From contig MCFE01000211.1 of assembly GCA_002104905.1 (NCBI GenBank), positions 62,001 to 126,000 of the forward strand: a stretch of 64,000 nt of DNA. The letters run 5' to 3'. This document shows, piece after piece, positions 20,867 through 30,945 of the stretch. Source of the DNA: Basidiobolus meristosporus CBS 931.73. Taxonomy: Eukaryota; Basidiobolomycota; Basidiobolomycetes; Basidiobolales; Basidiobolaceae. The translations under genes and the position numbers were made by a program. The notes under the pieces were generated by a model. It was not told where the DNA came from, did no database searches, and saw only the letters and a list, made by a program, of their open reading frames with translations. The first letter of the stretch is position 1, and every line of letters starts with the position of its first letter.

Positions 20867-22060
20867 ATGCACTTTGCATGACACCCATATACTGTTATCC
20901 TGCTGGAAAGCATACAAACTCACTCAGCAATGGATGCAGGTAGCTATCCAGGTTGGATGGCAATTTAGGTCCTGATACCAGTGAGACTACAATCATATTT
21001 CTGCACTGATACCATATGATAGGTGGGAGATCCAGGTTAATGAGAATCAGTGGCCAGCAGGATTTGCTGGTAGAGTACTTCTTCAATGAGAATACATCAA
21101 GTGCTAAGGCAATGGTGTGGTCATAAATACCTTCAAAGTAGCCCTTGCTTCTTATCTGTTTATGTTACTTGCCATTGAATATATTGGATATATTTGCGCT
21201 TGTTTGATACTGAGTGGGGTACTTTATAGCTTTGCAATAGTTGCCAGACTGCCTGAGCTTCTGTAGACAGGGTATTACTGGAATATATCCGGAGTGTGAA
21301 CAATGTTTTCCCTCAACAATGGTGGATTCCTGACAATTTGGACACATTGCAATGGTGGCATTTTTGGATGTGAATGCCATGCCACTGTCAACACATGCTG
21401 AAATTAGGACAGTCTCTGGGTTGTATATTGCCAGCTGCATGCCGGTTGTCCACTTGCACCATGTACATGGCAAGTTGCATCCCTGAATGAATTTGGCAAG
21501 AAGTAGCGGTAAATCCTCAAGTCTGCATTACCAAAATTAGTGGAAACATGCCACTTCTCTAGCCACAACATTACATCAGTCACCAGTAGATGGATTACTG
21601 GCCTCACTTGGCTCCATAAAGTATCCTTGGCACTTGTTTCAACAGGTGTTGTCTCATTGTGTATTGGGATTTGACTGGTTTCATGTATGGTACTGTTGTT
21701 GGGGGAGATAGGCTCACAATCCATGAGTGAGCCTTCTTTGTCAGAGCTATCACTCTGTATGCCATATTCAAAAGGCTGTGGTGAGCCTAAAGGCATCACA
21801 AACTAACCTGACTCAGTTTGCACAAGGTGACAAAGATGGCCAGGTGCCAATATAGAAGTATCAGCTGGCTTGCAAGATAATGTTTGTTCAGTAGTAACTG
21901 ATGAATGGTTAAATATGACTTGTGTGGCAAAACACTGGCCATGATCCTTGTAATACTTCCTATGCTGTCTGCATGCTTCATGGCTGAGAGGCTTGCTACA
22001 ACAGCCACGTGGTCTTTTTCCTCTTCTCTTAGAGTACTGAATCAAAGTAGTCTTGTCCAT
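20867..22060 (-). pseudogene. T1 Tnp2-like transposase, N-terminal and middle part
   Basis: Broken minus-strand frames in series. They run from MDKTTLIQYSKRRGKRPRG, followed by a Cys/His-rich region (CCSKPLSHEACRQH), through LWSQVRPVIHLLVTDVMLWL and a Cys cluster (PCTWCKW; MCPNC), to a segment WPLILINLDLPPIIWYQCRN...VSGPKLPSNLDSYLHPLL. The last piece resembles the Tnp2 transposase family (Pfam PF02992) pattern of a WP-I-L-NYNLPP strand followed by a GPK-P-D-D-L-PL motif. The frame is cut at 20866 by the H1 insertion and resumes at 17432. Assignment to Tnp2 rests on pattern recognition. Confidence 0.6.
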
Positions 22061-22282
22061 GGGGCAAACAGTTTGACATTCAACAATGTAATGCTATTAT
22101 AACACTTTTTGGTCAATATTCATGTGAATTTAAGACTGTCTTGTATTTGAGACATTGCACCTACATGAATGTAAGATTCAATGATGACCTGCCATAGTAA
22201 GCATTTTAAATAAAGTTGTGGCACTACATACACATGTATATGTATCACTATTTCCCCTTTGGTTTGACTCACTTCCATATAT
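22061..22282. promoter_or_regulatory. T-family divergent promoter region
   Basis: About 220 bp between the start of the transposase (22060, minus) and the accessory gene (22283, plus). It contains a conserved block (ttgtatttgagacattgcacctacatgaatg) that is found again, same arrangement, in T6 (59,085-59,290) and inverted in T5 (33,060-33,165). The conservation of spacing in three copies suggests a shared bidirectional promoter. Confidence 0.5.
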
Positions 22283-24350
22283 ATGCTGCCAAAAAATAAA
22301 GCAATGTTGTCTGGTTCCCAACCAAGCCCCACCACTAATGGCAGCAGAAGAACAGTTGGACAACAGCTTGCTTTGACATTCAGTGCAACAAGCAGGGCTA
22401 CATCCAAAAAAGGCCATGTTGACAGTGTGCCCACTGAAGGTAATAATGAGGACTCCTCAGGCTCTCAGTCAAGTAGGTAATTAAGAACCTCTGCAGAGCT
22501 ACAAGCTGACTGCTATGCTCAGGCAGATGACAATGTAGCAAACACAGTACTCTCAGTTGAAGACCAGCATGTGGCCATCATAACATCACCACCACCCAGA
22601 TTAGCAAGTATGTTGTCAGCTCATACCAGAGTATAAATGAAGCTGTTGGGTGCAGTGGCTGATAGGATAGATGTAATGGCCCAGAGAAATCAGGAAATAG
22701 TTCAGAAGCAGGATAAGCAGATAATACATGTAGAGCAATCAATATCCCAGGTAGAGAAAGCAGTAACTTTGCTGCAAAGAAGGAACTCAAGTAGCTCAAT
22801 GCCACTGGCAAGAATTGAGCCCTTTCCCAATGTGACAGCAGATGAACTCTACAGTCTTTGAAGCACAACAACAGTGTCCACAGATAAAGCCCACAGAGAA
22901 ACCTATCACAGCTTAGGAGGAAGACAATATGGTGTTTATACCAAAGCCTAAAAATCAAAAGACACTGAAGATCTGTGAAGCCATTGAGTGCCACAATGAA
23001 GAGTGGGCTAATATACAAGAGGCTATCAGAAGTCTAGCATGCCATTACCTTAAGGCTGGCATACCCTGTGACCATCAGGAACTCAAGGCCAAGCAGAATG
23101 TGCTTGACTTGCTCCATGAGCGTTATCCTGGATTCAAACAGGCAAACAGATTTTGGGCGGCATTGTTATGTTAAGAAAGTATCTTGAGGATAACAGAAAC
23201 TATCAAAGGCAGAAGAACAAGGGTGTTATGGCTAAAAACCACCGGCTTCCTCAAGAGCCCAATGCAAGCAGGGCCAAAAGCTCTAAACAAGCGTCAAGAG
23301 ATGTCAGGTAGCTGGAAGAGTGCCAATAAAGGACAAGCAGGCAGACACAGATGCACCAGCATAACATTTGTCAAGGAAAAAGCATAGTACCACTCAAGAA
23401 GCACCCAGTTGAAATAGCAGTGAAGGACCTGGCAGTGACAAAAGCCAGTGGGTTTCTCAGGAGCCTGTCACAACTACAGCTGAAAGCTCAAAACCAGCGG
23501 AAAAGATGCTCAGGTTGCAGGAGTGTGCTAGCAAGAGACAAGTAGGCCAAAACAGATGTGCCAAGCAGAATTTATCAAGGAGAGAGAGTAGTTCATTACA
23601 AGAAGCACTCAGACAAAGTAGCAGTGAAAGACCTGGCAGTGTTAAAGGAAAAGGTAAAGGGAAAAATGTCTACCCAAGCCTGAGACAGGGAAGCATGCAA
23701 AAAAAATGCAGTTCTTGCCAATTAATGCCTCAAGCCCAGAACAGACTGAGTCCCATCATAGCCAAAAAGAATTACCAACAAGAAGACAGCTGTTTTCACT
23801 GGAGTTGGAAGCACAGCCAGTTTTGCTACAATCCAGTAGGTAGGTGAGTTTGCAGAAAAAGGCACTTTGTCTACCACAGCCTCCACATCCTTCATTGTTG
23901 ATAGAGTGGAGATTCCACCAACAGACAAGGCTACAATGTCAAGAACTCAAAAGACTATCACAATGCCTTCAGTGGAATTTTGAAACATCAATAGGCACAC
24001 TAAGAGGTAGCAGCACTTCTTCAAGTGGAGTGCTCTAGAATGTGCACTTGAATATTGCAAGAATTTAATGCAAAGACTGGCAGATGAGGTGCTAGACCTT
24101 GCAGTGCTGCCTGAAAACCAGGTTGTGTGGGAACCAGTAAATGTACAGTGGCATAAAGCTGTTGGGTTCCTGCCAAAGTAATGGAAATGGAGCATTACAG
24201 CAGAAATACTTATTAAGTGGTGGATTTTAATGGAGTTACTTGTTGAGTGTGGGGTTGGGCTTAATGTTGGTTCTGGGTATAGGGACTTGTAATGGTCAAC
24301 ACATTTGGCAATTGAGGTACAACTGAAGTTTCAACAGAAATATATCATTT
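22283..24350 (+). pseudogene. T1 accessory gene (ORF2), unrecognised, broken
   Basis: A series of plus-strand frames in changing phase: N-terminal MLPKNKAMLSGSQPSPTTNG; a heptad-like coiled-coil segment (MAQRNQEIVQKQDKQIIHVEQ) at about 22,670-22,790; ECHNEEWANIQEAIRSLACH and NVLDLLHERYPGFKQANRF at 22,929-23,160; a low-complexity Lys/Ser/Gln-rich central part; and a C-terminal block best preserved in T2 (EVLDLAVPAEDKG, WHKAVGFPPK, EWWILMELPVECGVGLNVSV). No family is recognised. The order is the same in T1, T2, T5 and T6, so it is a genuine second gene of the transposon rather than chance. Confidence 0.55.
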
Positions 24351-24672
24351 TGTATATTTGAAAAATAAGAAAAACAGTTGAGTCAGGAAGTAAGGGGTGT
24401 GAAAAACAGACAATAGCCAATTAATGTACGCAGCATAGGAGGTGATTGGGTGTCTGGAATCAGAAGCTGAGCAAATTGACAAGGAACCAATCAAAAGCCA
24501 CTTATATAACATTGACATGAAAAATTTTGACTAAGTTTTTTGTGAAATCTGGGGTGCAATCTTTTTCAATGGTCTCTGCATGGTGTCCTGATTGGATCAG
24601 TACCTCTTAGTCATGGGACTCTAAATCTGTGATGGCCTTTTGAGGGGATCATCACAATAATTTCTCATGGGG
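24351..24672. other. T1 right subterminal noncoding region
   Basis: About 320 bp from the end of ORF2 to the terminus, without coding potential. The same region is conserved in T2 (28,236-28,574) and at the T5 right end (35,010-35,343), with shared words gaaccaatcaaaagccac and gatcagtacctcttagtca. It probably carries ends bound by the transposase. Confidence 0.55.
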
Positions 24673-24850
24673 ACTGAAGAAAGGTGTATTTCAAGGTGGG
24701 TCTGTTGTCTTTTCACTTTTGTCCCCATTCAGCATCAGAGTATCTTAAAAGATCATGTTCTGAGTTCTTATTAATGTAATTTAAGTAGATCTCAGTGGTT
24801 TCTTTTGAGTATCCAAAAATCTGCTCAACAGCTGCAATATGAATACAGAT
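24673..24850 (-). mobile_element. Copia-1 remnant split by T1 (right part)
   Basis: Resumes the copia RNase H region interrupted at 10459, parallel to copia A 11,634-11,830 (gaaaggtgtat..., cagcatcagagtat, ctgcaatatg). Ends around 24,850 where T-family sequence begins. Confidence 0.6.
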
Positions 24851-25013
24851 TGGCCATTAGGATCCCATAATGAGGCTGTTATAATTTAAGAAGCTTGGGA
24901 TTCTTAGCCATCTTTGCAATCTTGTAGCAGGATTGCAATGGTGTTCTGCTATGTTTACTGCCAAATAAGGTAAAAATCTTAATTATAATTTGACAGTCTC
25001 CTTGAAGGGCTTG
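24851..25013 (-). mobile_element. Fragment of T-family left subterminal region
   Basis: Matches the left subterminal part of T copies (aagcttgggat, caatcttgtagcaggattgcaatggtg, tgccaaataagg), lacking a terminus. It abuts the T4 left end at 25014. Confidence 0.45.
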
Positions 25014-26064
25014 CCCTATAAAGAATAAATTGGTCCTGCAGGTGAATCCAATCAAGTTCAGTGGTGAGGATCCTGCAGTGTGTCTATTATAATGCTGGCA
25101 GCTTGGAATTATTGACCCTCCACACAATCTTGTGACAGGATTGTAATTATGTTTTGCTGATTTACTGTCAAATAAGTAAAAAGCTTGACAGTGTTTAAGC
25201 AGTCTTTTGACAAGAATTGCATGGCATTCCAATGGTCTTAACATGCTCTTCATTTATTTAAGTGGACATAGCCAGCCAATACATCCAATTGCCTTATATG
25301 ACAAAAAACTTGGCAGTTCTCTGATAGCCTCATTGCAAACCTCTGCCAGCATTATAAAAGCAGTCCAGCAGCCTATAGTTTTTTGATATTATTTGCTTAT
25401 CAACCACTACCTTGGGTTTCCTACATATAGTTTGAGTCAAATATAACTGTGGCCTCCTGCTTACTAGCCTCCACAGACACACAAATCTACTGCAGTTGAC
25501 ACACTTTTATCACCTCAGCTCTATGGCTTTTTAGTGTGATACTTGCAAAGTTGTCATGTACATATATAGACATCTACAAAGAGCTTCTTGGTATTTAACA
25601 AATAGATTCCTTCTGCATGCTGGATTCTAGTCCCCCTCATAGGTGCACCCTGGCTCTTGTTTGTGGGAATTCTGTATTGAATGCCATGTGTCTCCATGTG
25701 CACATCTGTCCTCAGTATTTTCCAACTCTTCATAGCTGTCCTCCATGTGCCAACTCATCACATCCATGACAGACTTGACAACAGTATTCTTGATGAGATT
25801 GGGATATAGTGGTACCTGTTACTTGACTTGTCTTCCTATCTCCCCATAAATCTGCTCCATAGGAAACTCCCAAAAGGTGAAGCAAGGCCCAGTATTTTCC
25901 ACACACCAATCTGGATGGAATAGTGAATGGATACAGTAGTGGCAGTGATCTACATGTTCAGCTTTATGCTTGTAGTATAGCTGCTCAAATCCTGTCACAA
26001 ACTCCTTGCATAAAAGCTGTAGATGTATCAAGTTGCCATTGGTGATCCGCTTCTGGATAAATAC
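25014..26064 (-). mobile_element. T4: T-family copy, left part, interrupted by T2
   Basis: Starts with a degenerate terminus CCCTATAAAGAATAAATTGG. Then follow the subterminal region and broken transposase C-terminus on the minus strand (LQLLCKEFVTGFEQLYYK; HSLFHPDWCVEN). It stops in mid-gene at 26064 where T2 begins; ORF2 sequence that could be its other end resumes at 28575. Confidence 0.55.
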
Positions 26065-26540
26065 CCCTATGAAAAATAATTTGGTCCTGCAGGTGGATCC
26101 AATCTGGATGAGCCATCAGGATCCCATTGAGATCATCATAATACCAGCAGCTTGGAATTAGTGACCCTCCTAACAATCTTATGTTGGAATCACAAAAGTG
26201 TTTTGCTAATTTTACAACCAAATAAAGGGATAAAACTTAACAAGATTTAATTGGTGCTGTGACAAAAATTGGATGGAATTGTTGCAGTCTTTTAGCGCTC
26301 TACAACTATTTTAAGTGGATCCAAATGGCTAGGAAGTCCAATTGCCTTATATGGCAAGAAGCTTGACAGTATTTTGCCAGCCTCACAGCAAGACTTTAAT
26401 GGCATTATATTGGCAGTATGACAGCCTACCACTGGCTCTGTATAATGCTACTGTACCAGTTTACCAAATGGTATTTCCTTTTTCTACCGCCCCTTGTGCA
26501 ATTCATATATTCCACTATAGAATCACCCCTGTTTATTTGC

Positions 26541-27590
26541 TTACCCACTACTACCTTGGGTATTCCACATATAGCTTAAATCAAAAAAAACTATGGCCTC
26601 CTGCTTACTAACCTCTACAAATGCGCACACCTGCCAAAATTGACATACTTCTAGCACCTCAACTTTACAGCTTTTTAGTGTGATACTTGCAAAGTTGCCA
26701 TATACCTTGTACTGCAGGTAACATATACATTCTGCAAACATATGCTTGATTGTCACCACTTCTGCTACAAATACCTCCTCCATATCCACAAAGAACTTCT
26801 TGGTATTTAGCCAATATATTCCTTCTTGTTGCTTGATTTTAGTCCCCCTTATAGGTGTGCTCTGGCTTTTGTTTATGTGAATTCTGTATTGAATGGTGTA
26901 GAAGTTAGCTTGTGGCCATGAGAAATCTGGCATACCTGGGTAGAGTTTTCCTAATAAAAATTAGTTGCTTATTGTGCCCAACCCAAATTTGCATTACTTG
27001 ACTGATTACCCACAGATTAAGACTGCTTAGCGTCTGAATGCTATAGGCATAGGTGTCTCCATGTGCACATTTGTGCTCAGTATTTTCCAACTCTTCCGGG
27101 GTGTCCTCCATGCACCAACTCATCATATTGATGATGGACTTCAAGGTAATATTCTTGAAGAGATTGGGATATGGTAGTACCTGCAACTCAACTCATCTTC
27201 CTATCTCCCCACACATCAACTCCGTAGGAAACTCCCAAAAGGTGAAGCAAAGTCCAATATTCTCCACATGTCATGCAAGATGGAGTAGATAATGGATACA
27301 GTGACAGCAGAGATCTACACCCTCAGCTTTATGTTTGTAGTATAGCCACTCAAATCCTGTCACAAACTCCTCACACAACAGCTATAGATGCGTCAAGTTG
27401 GCATTGATGATCCACTTCTGGATAAATATTCTTACAATGTCCACATACAACTCCCGGTGAATACAATGTACTCTTGGTAAAAGTGGCTCAGAACATCACC
27501 TGAGTAAATACATATCCAGCTCATCCAGTCTGTGCAGTTGTATTGTTGCATATGCATATGAATATTGATTGGAGCCTATGAGAAGTACTT
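26541..27590 (-). pseudogene. T2 Tnp2-like transposase, C-terminal half
   Basis: Minus-strand frames SWPQANFYTIQYRIHINKSQ, FVDMEEVFVAEVVTIKHMF, and further upstream a GP-FTFWEFP-like region, homologous to T1 15,561-17,160 and uninterrupted where T1 carries copia A and the solo LTR. Several stops and shifts. Confidence 0.55.
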
Positions 27591-27596
27591 ATTCAT

Positions 27597-28235
27597 GCAA
27601 AAAAACTGCAGTTCTTGCCAACTAATGCCACAAGCCTGGAACAGAGTGAATCCCATCATAGCCAAGAAGAATTACCAACAAGAAAACAGCTGTTTTCACA
27701 TGAGTTGGAAGCACAGCCAGTTGAGCTACACTCCAGTGAGGTAGATGAGTTTGCTGAAAAAGGCAATTTGTCTACTGCAGCCTCCACATCCTTCATTGCT
27801 AACAGAGTGGGGATCCCACTGACAGTCAAGGCTACAATGTCAAGAGCTTGAAAGACCATTACAATGCCTTCAGTGGAATTTTGAAACATCAATAGGCACA
27901 CTAAGAGGATGCAGCACTTCTTCAAGAGCAGTGCTCAAGAAATTGCACTTGAATATTGCAGGGATTTATTGCAAAAACAGGCAGATGAGGTGCTAGACCT
28001 TGCAGTGCCGGCTGAAGACAAGGGCATGTGGAAACCAGTGAATGAACAGTGGCATAAAGCTGTTGGATTCCCACCAAAGTTGTTGAACCAGGGCACTACA
28101 GCAGAAATACATATTGAGTGGTGGATTTTAATGGAGTTACCTGTAGAGTGTGGGGTTGGGCTTAATGTTAGTGTAGGGTATAGGGACTTGTATAGGCTAA
28201 TACAATTGGCAATTGAGGTACAAGTGAAGTTTTGA
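27597..28235 (+). pseudogene. T2 ORF2, C-terminal part
   Basis: Plus-strand frames homologous to T1 23,690-24,330. The last 108-codon stretch (27909-28235) is the best-preserved version of the ORF2 C-terminus in the window: EYCRDLLQKQADEVLDLAVP, then MWKPVNEQWHKAVGFPPK and EWWILMELPVECGVGLNVSV, ending at a natural-looking TGA. Unrecognised function. Confidence 0.55.
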
Positions 28236-28574
28236 CAGAAATACATCAATTTTTACATATGAAAAGTAAGAGAAACAGTTGAGTCAGGAAGTAAGGAGTG
28301 TGAAGAAGAGGCAATAGCAAATCAATGCACACAAATGTAGGAGGTGACAGAGTGTCTGGGATCCAAAAGTGTGCAAATTGGCAGGGAACCAATCAAAAGC
28401 CACGTAAATATCATTGTGATGGAAAATTTTGACTAAGTTTTTGTGAAATCTAGGGCGCAATTATTTTTCAACAGTCTATGGACAGTGCCCTGATGGGATC
28501 AGTACCTCTTAGTCATAGGACTTTAACTTTGTCACAGCCTTTAGATGGAATTGTTGCAATAATTTTTCATAGGG

Positions 28575-29044
28575 AAAATGCAGTTGAAAATTGCAAGGAT
28601 TTATTGTAAAGACTGGCAGATGAGGTGCTACATCATGTAGTACTAGCTGAAGACCAGGACATATGGGAACCAGTGAAAGAACAGCGGCATAAAGTTGCAG
28701 GTTTCCTACAAAAATCATGAAAGAAGTGTGTCACAGCAGAAATACTTATTGAATGATAGGTTTTGTGAAGTCACATGTTATGTATGATGTTGGGCTTAAT
28801 GTTGGTGCTGGGTATGGGTGCTTGTATAGGTCATTACAATTGATAATTGAGGTACAACTGAAGTTTCAATGCAAATAAATCAGTTTGTGTGCAACAAAAG
28901 TAAGAGAATTGGTTGTGTCAGGAAGTACGGAGGGTAAGAAAGAGGCAATAGCCAAGCAAGGACACAACACAGGAGGTGATTGAGTGTCTGGGATCAGAAA
29001 GTGAGCATATTGCCTCTGGACCAATCAAAAGCCACATATGTAAT
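28575..29044 (+). mobile_element. T-family ORF2 3' fragment (probable right part of T4)
   Basis: Repeats the ORF2 C-terminal region and downstream sequence (tgaggtgctacatcatgtag, caatcaaaagccacat) without a terminus. It ends at 29044 where H3 begins. It most simply continues T4 beyond the T2 insertion. Confidence 0.45.
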
Positions 29045-30945
29045 AGACTTGATCTGATGGATAGTGCCCCACAGTGCTTGCCTGTTTATAGTACAGGATC
29101 AATCTGGCACTCTAAAGCACTATCTGGCACTCCAATTTCTACCATATTGCCAGTGGTAGGATACAGCAACTGGTATTTTACTCAGTCATAATTATATTGC
29201 TCAGAACAGTGCTTTTCTTGCTGCATTTAAAGGATTGTGCTGAGATGATTTGATTTGATTTGGCACAATCAGCTTTATTTATCTGATTTTCCATGCACTG
29301 TGATTAAATCTCCATCAATTGCCATGTATAAAATTGAGAAAAGGCCAGCAAAATACCATCATAAAATCAGCTGAATTCCAAGTTTCTCAAAATTGACAAC
29401 TCTCAATATCTCTATTCTGAGCTGATGCGCAGGCAAGCAAACAAGCCTCCATACCAAATTTGGTAATAAGCTGCCCATTACTTTCATTAAAAAATTGCAT
29501 TTGAAATTTGAACCCAAAACACTAGCTCAATAGCAGTAAAATACCATTAGAATGCCTGCAGAATACCTGCTAGAAATCAGATGAGTCCCAAGTTTGAGAT
29601 TTTTCATAGAGATATATATACCAAGACAAGAATTGAAATCAAGAATGAGCTTAGAGTGAGGGGATTTGATGAGGAAGCCAAATGCAAACAAACCTACATG
29701 CAATTTGCACAGTATAGGCTGGACACCTCTGTTTGTGTCTCAGGTTTGGTAACCAAAGAGATTTGAATGAATTTTTGCCTCAAGTCACTAATGTATTACA
29801 TGATATATTAATACAGCCAAGTGCCATCCAAGTGCAATATCCATAGGACTCATCAAGGCAACAGTTCCAAAGTGTTAGACAGAGGGTAAGCTAATACTAT
29901 ACAGAATCAGAAGACAAGCTTCAAGAGGAAGAATAGAAACTGCAAGCAATTGCATCCAGATTGCACCAGTACACCTTGCTGGACACCGTACCATCACCTG
30001 CAATGATGGCGCACCAGTGCACATCAGTCCAATCTGCACCAACATCTTTCACAAGAGCACCCCACATTGAGTCAATGCATGTCAGAACAACATGGATGCT
30101 TCAGAGCAAAACTACCAGAACTTGCCATACTGCTCATTTAGACAGTAGTCCATTGGAGCAAGCCAAGTTGCATCAACATGTAACAGACTCAGCTAAGGGC
30201 CATGCCAACAAGTCAAGTTGTGCCTATGCATGCTGTTTCACCTGACCATTAGCAAGTTACTTCTTGTGAACAGACTGACAATGACCCACATGAAGTGCTT
30301 CCACCACTGGAACCTTTAGCAAGTAAAGGAACACATCAGCACATGGCACTTCAGGTGGGTTCTGTTATATCATCTGGAGCAATTCAGCATGGCCAAGCTC
30401 CAGCATTGCACTCATCAACTACAAGGCAAAATACTAATTACAAGTACACTAGCAGCCAAGATGATAGTCAACAATGAGGTAGTTCAGGTGTTCAAGGTGA
30501 ATTACTACCAAATGCCACAGTAGTAATCCTTGTGAGAGAAAAACCTAGGAGAAGATTATGCAATTGTACTGAATTGTCACCATTTGTCATGAAACAAACA
30601 TCACAGCATTTTGGAATCTAAACTGACCCATTGTAAATCAGTGATCATCAAACTTTTGATAAAAGTAATATTATGGTTGTCTCACATTTGAGACAGAGCC
30701 CCTATAATAAACACCCTGCAAATAGATACATCATCTGCAGTACTTATGCGGCCATTTGATTGAATCTGCACCTGCACAATTGGTTGCATGCCTGCTATGA
30801 CACTTTGTCCAATCACCAAGATCAGGGATTTACTTGCTCAATTGGCAAAATGGGATATATGATGGCAAATTAGGTAGCTTTTGTATTGGTCAATGAGCCA
30901 TTTGGGGGCTAACAGCTTCAGGATACTTTTATACAAATTGGCATC
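29045..30945 (-). mobile_element. H3: decayed, internally deleted Harbinger copy
   Basis: Left terminus AGACTTGATCTGATGGATAG at 29045, preceded by AAT. The transposase gene is deleted (the sequence jumps near 29,225). The accessory ORF survives in decayed form at 29,620-30,470 (NELRVRGFDEEAK; later blocks around 30,000-30,470). The right end is lost near 30,945, where T5 ORF2 sequence starts. Nearly all CpG positions seen in H1 are TG or CA here. A unique stretch at about 29,330-29,610 is not in H1. Confidence 0.65.

Larger units (their letters stand above)
10460..24672 (-). mobile_element. T1: Tnp2-type (CMC/CACTA-like) DNA transposon, carrying three later insertions
   Basis: Left terminus CCCTATGAAAAATAAT at 10460; right terminus ATAATTTCTCATGGGG ending at 24672, an imperfect inverted copy (TCATGGGG against TCATAGGG in related copies). 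Both flanks are halves of the same copia remnant. It encodes a Tnp2-like transposase on the minus strand and a second gene on the plus strand, with about 220 bp between their 5' ends. Removing copia A (10875-15560), the solo LTR (16549-16899) and H1 (17433-20863) with their duplications leaves about 5.7 kb. Both genes have many stops and frameshifts, so the copy is dead. No clean target-site duplication is visible: flanks read gta and act. Confidence 0.7.
26065..28574 (-). mobile_element. T2: internally deleted T-family copy, about 2.5 kb, with both ends
   Basis: Left terminus CCCTATGAAAAATAAT at 26065 and right terminus ATAATTTTTCATAGGG ending at 28574, near-perfect inverted copies over the first 15 or so bases. 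It keeps the transposase C-terminal half on the minus strand (26,400-27,590). At about 27,595 it jumps straight into the C-terminal third of ORF2 on the plus strand, the middle (transposase N-terminus, promoter, ORF2 start) being deleted. A non-autonomous deletion derivative that also preserves the empty sites of copia A and the solo LTR. Confidence 0.68.

Noticed and set aside
22578-23018. 146-codon minus-strand frame with hydrophobic segments, resembling a membrane protein
   Set aside because: It is antisense to T-family ORF2, whose plus-strand frames are conserved in four copies. The similar hydrophobic antisense frames at 32,375 and 59,650 are reverse reads of the same ORF2 repeats.
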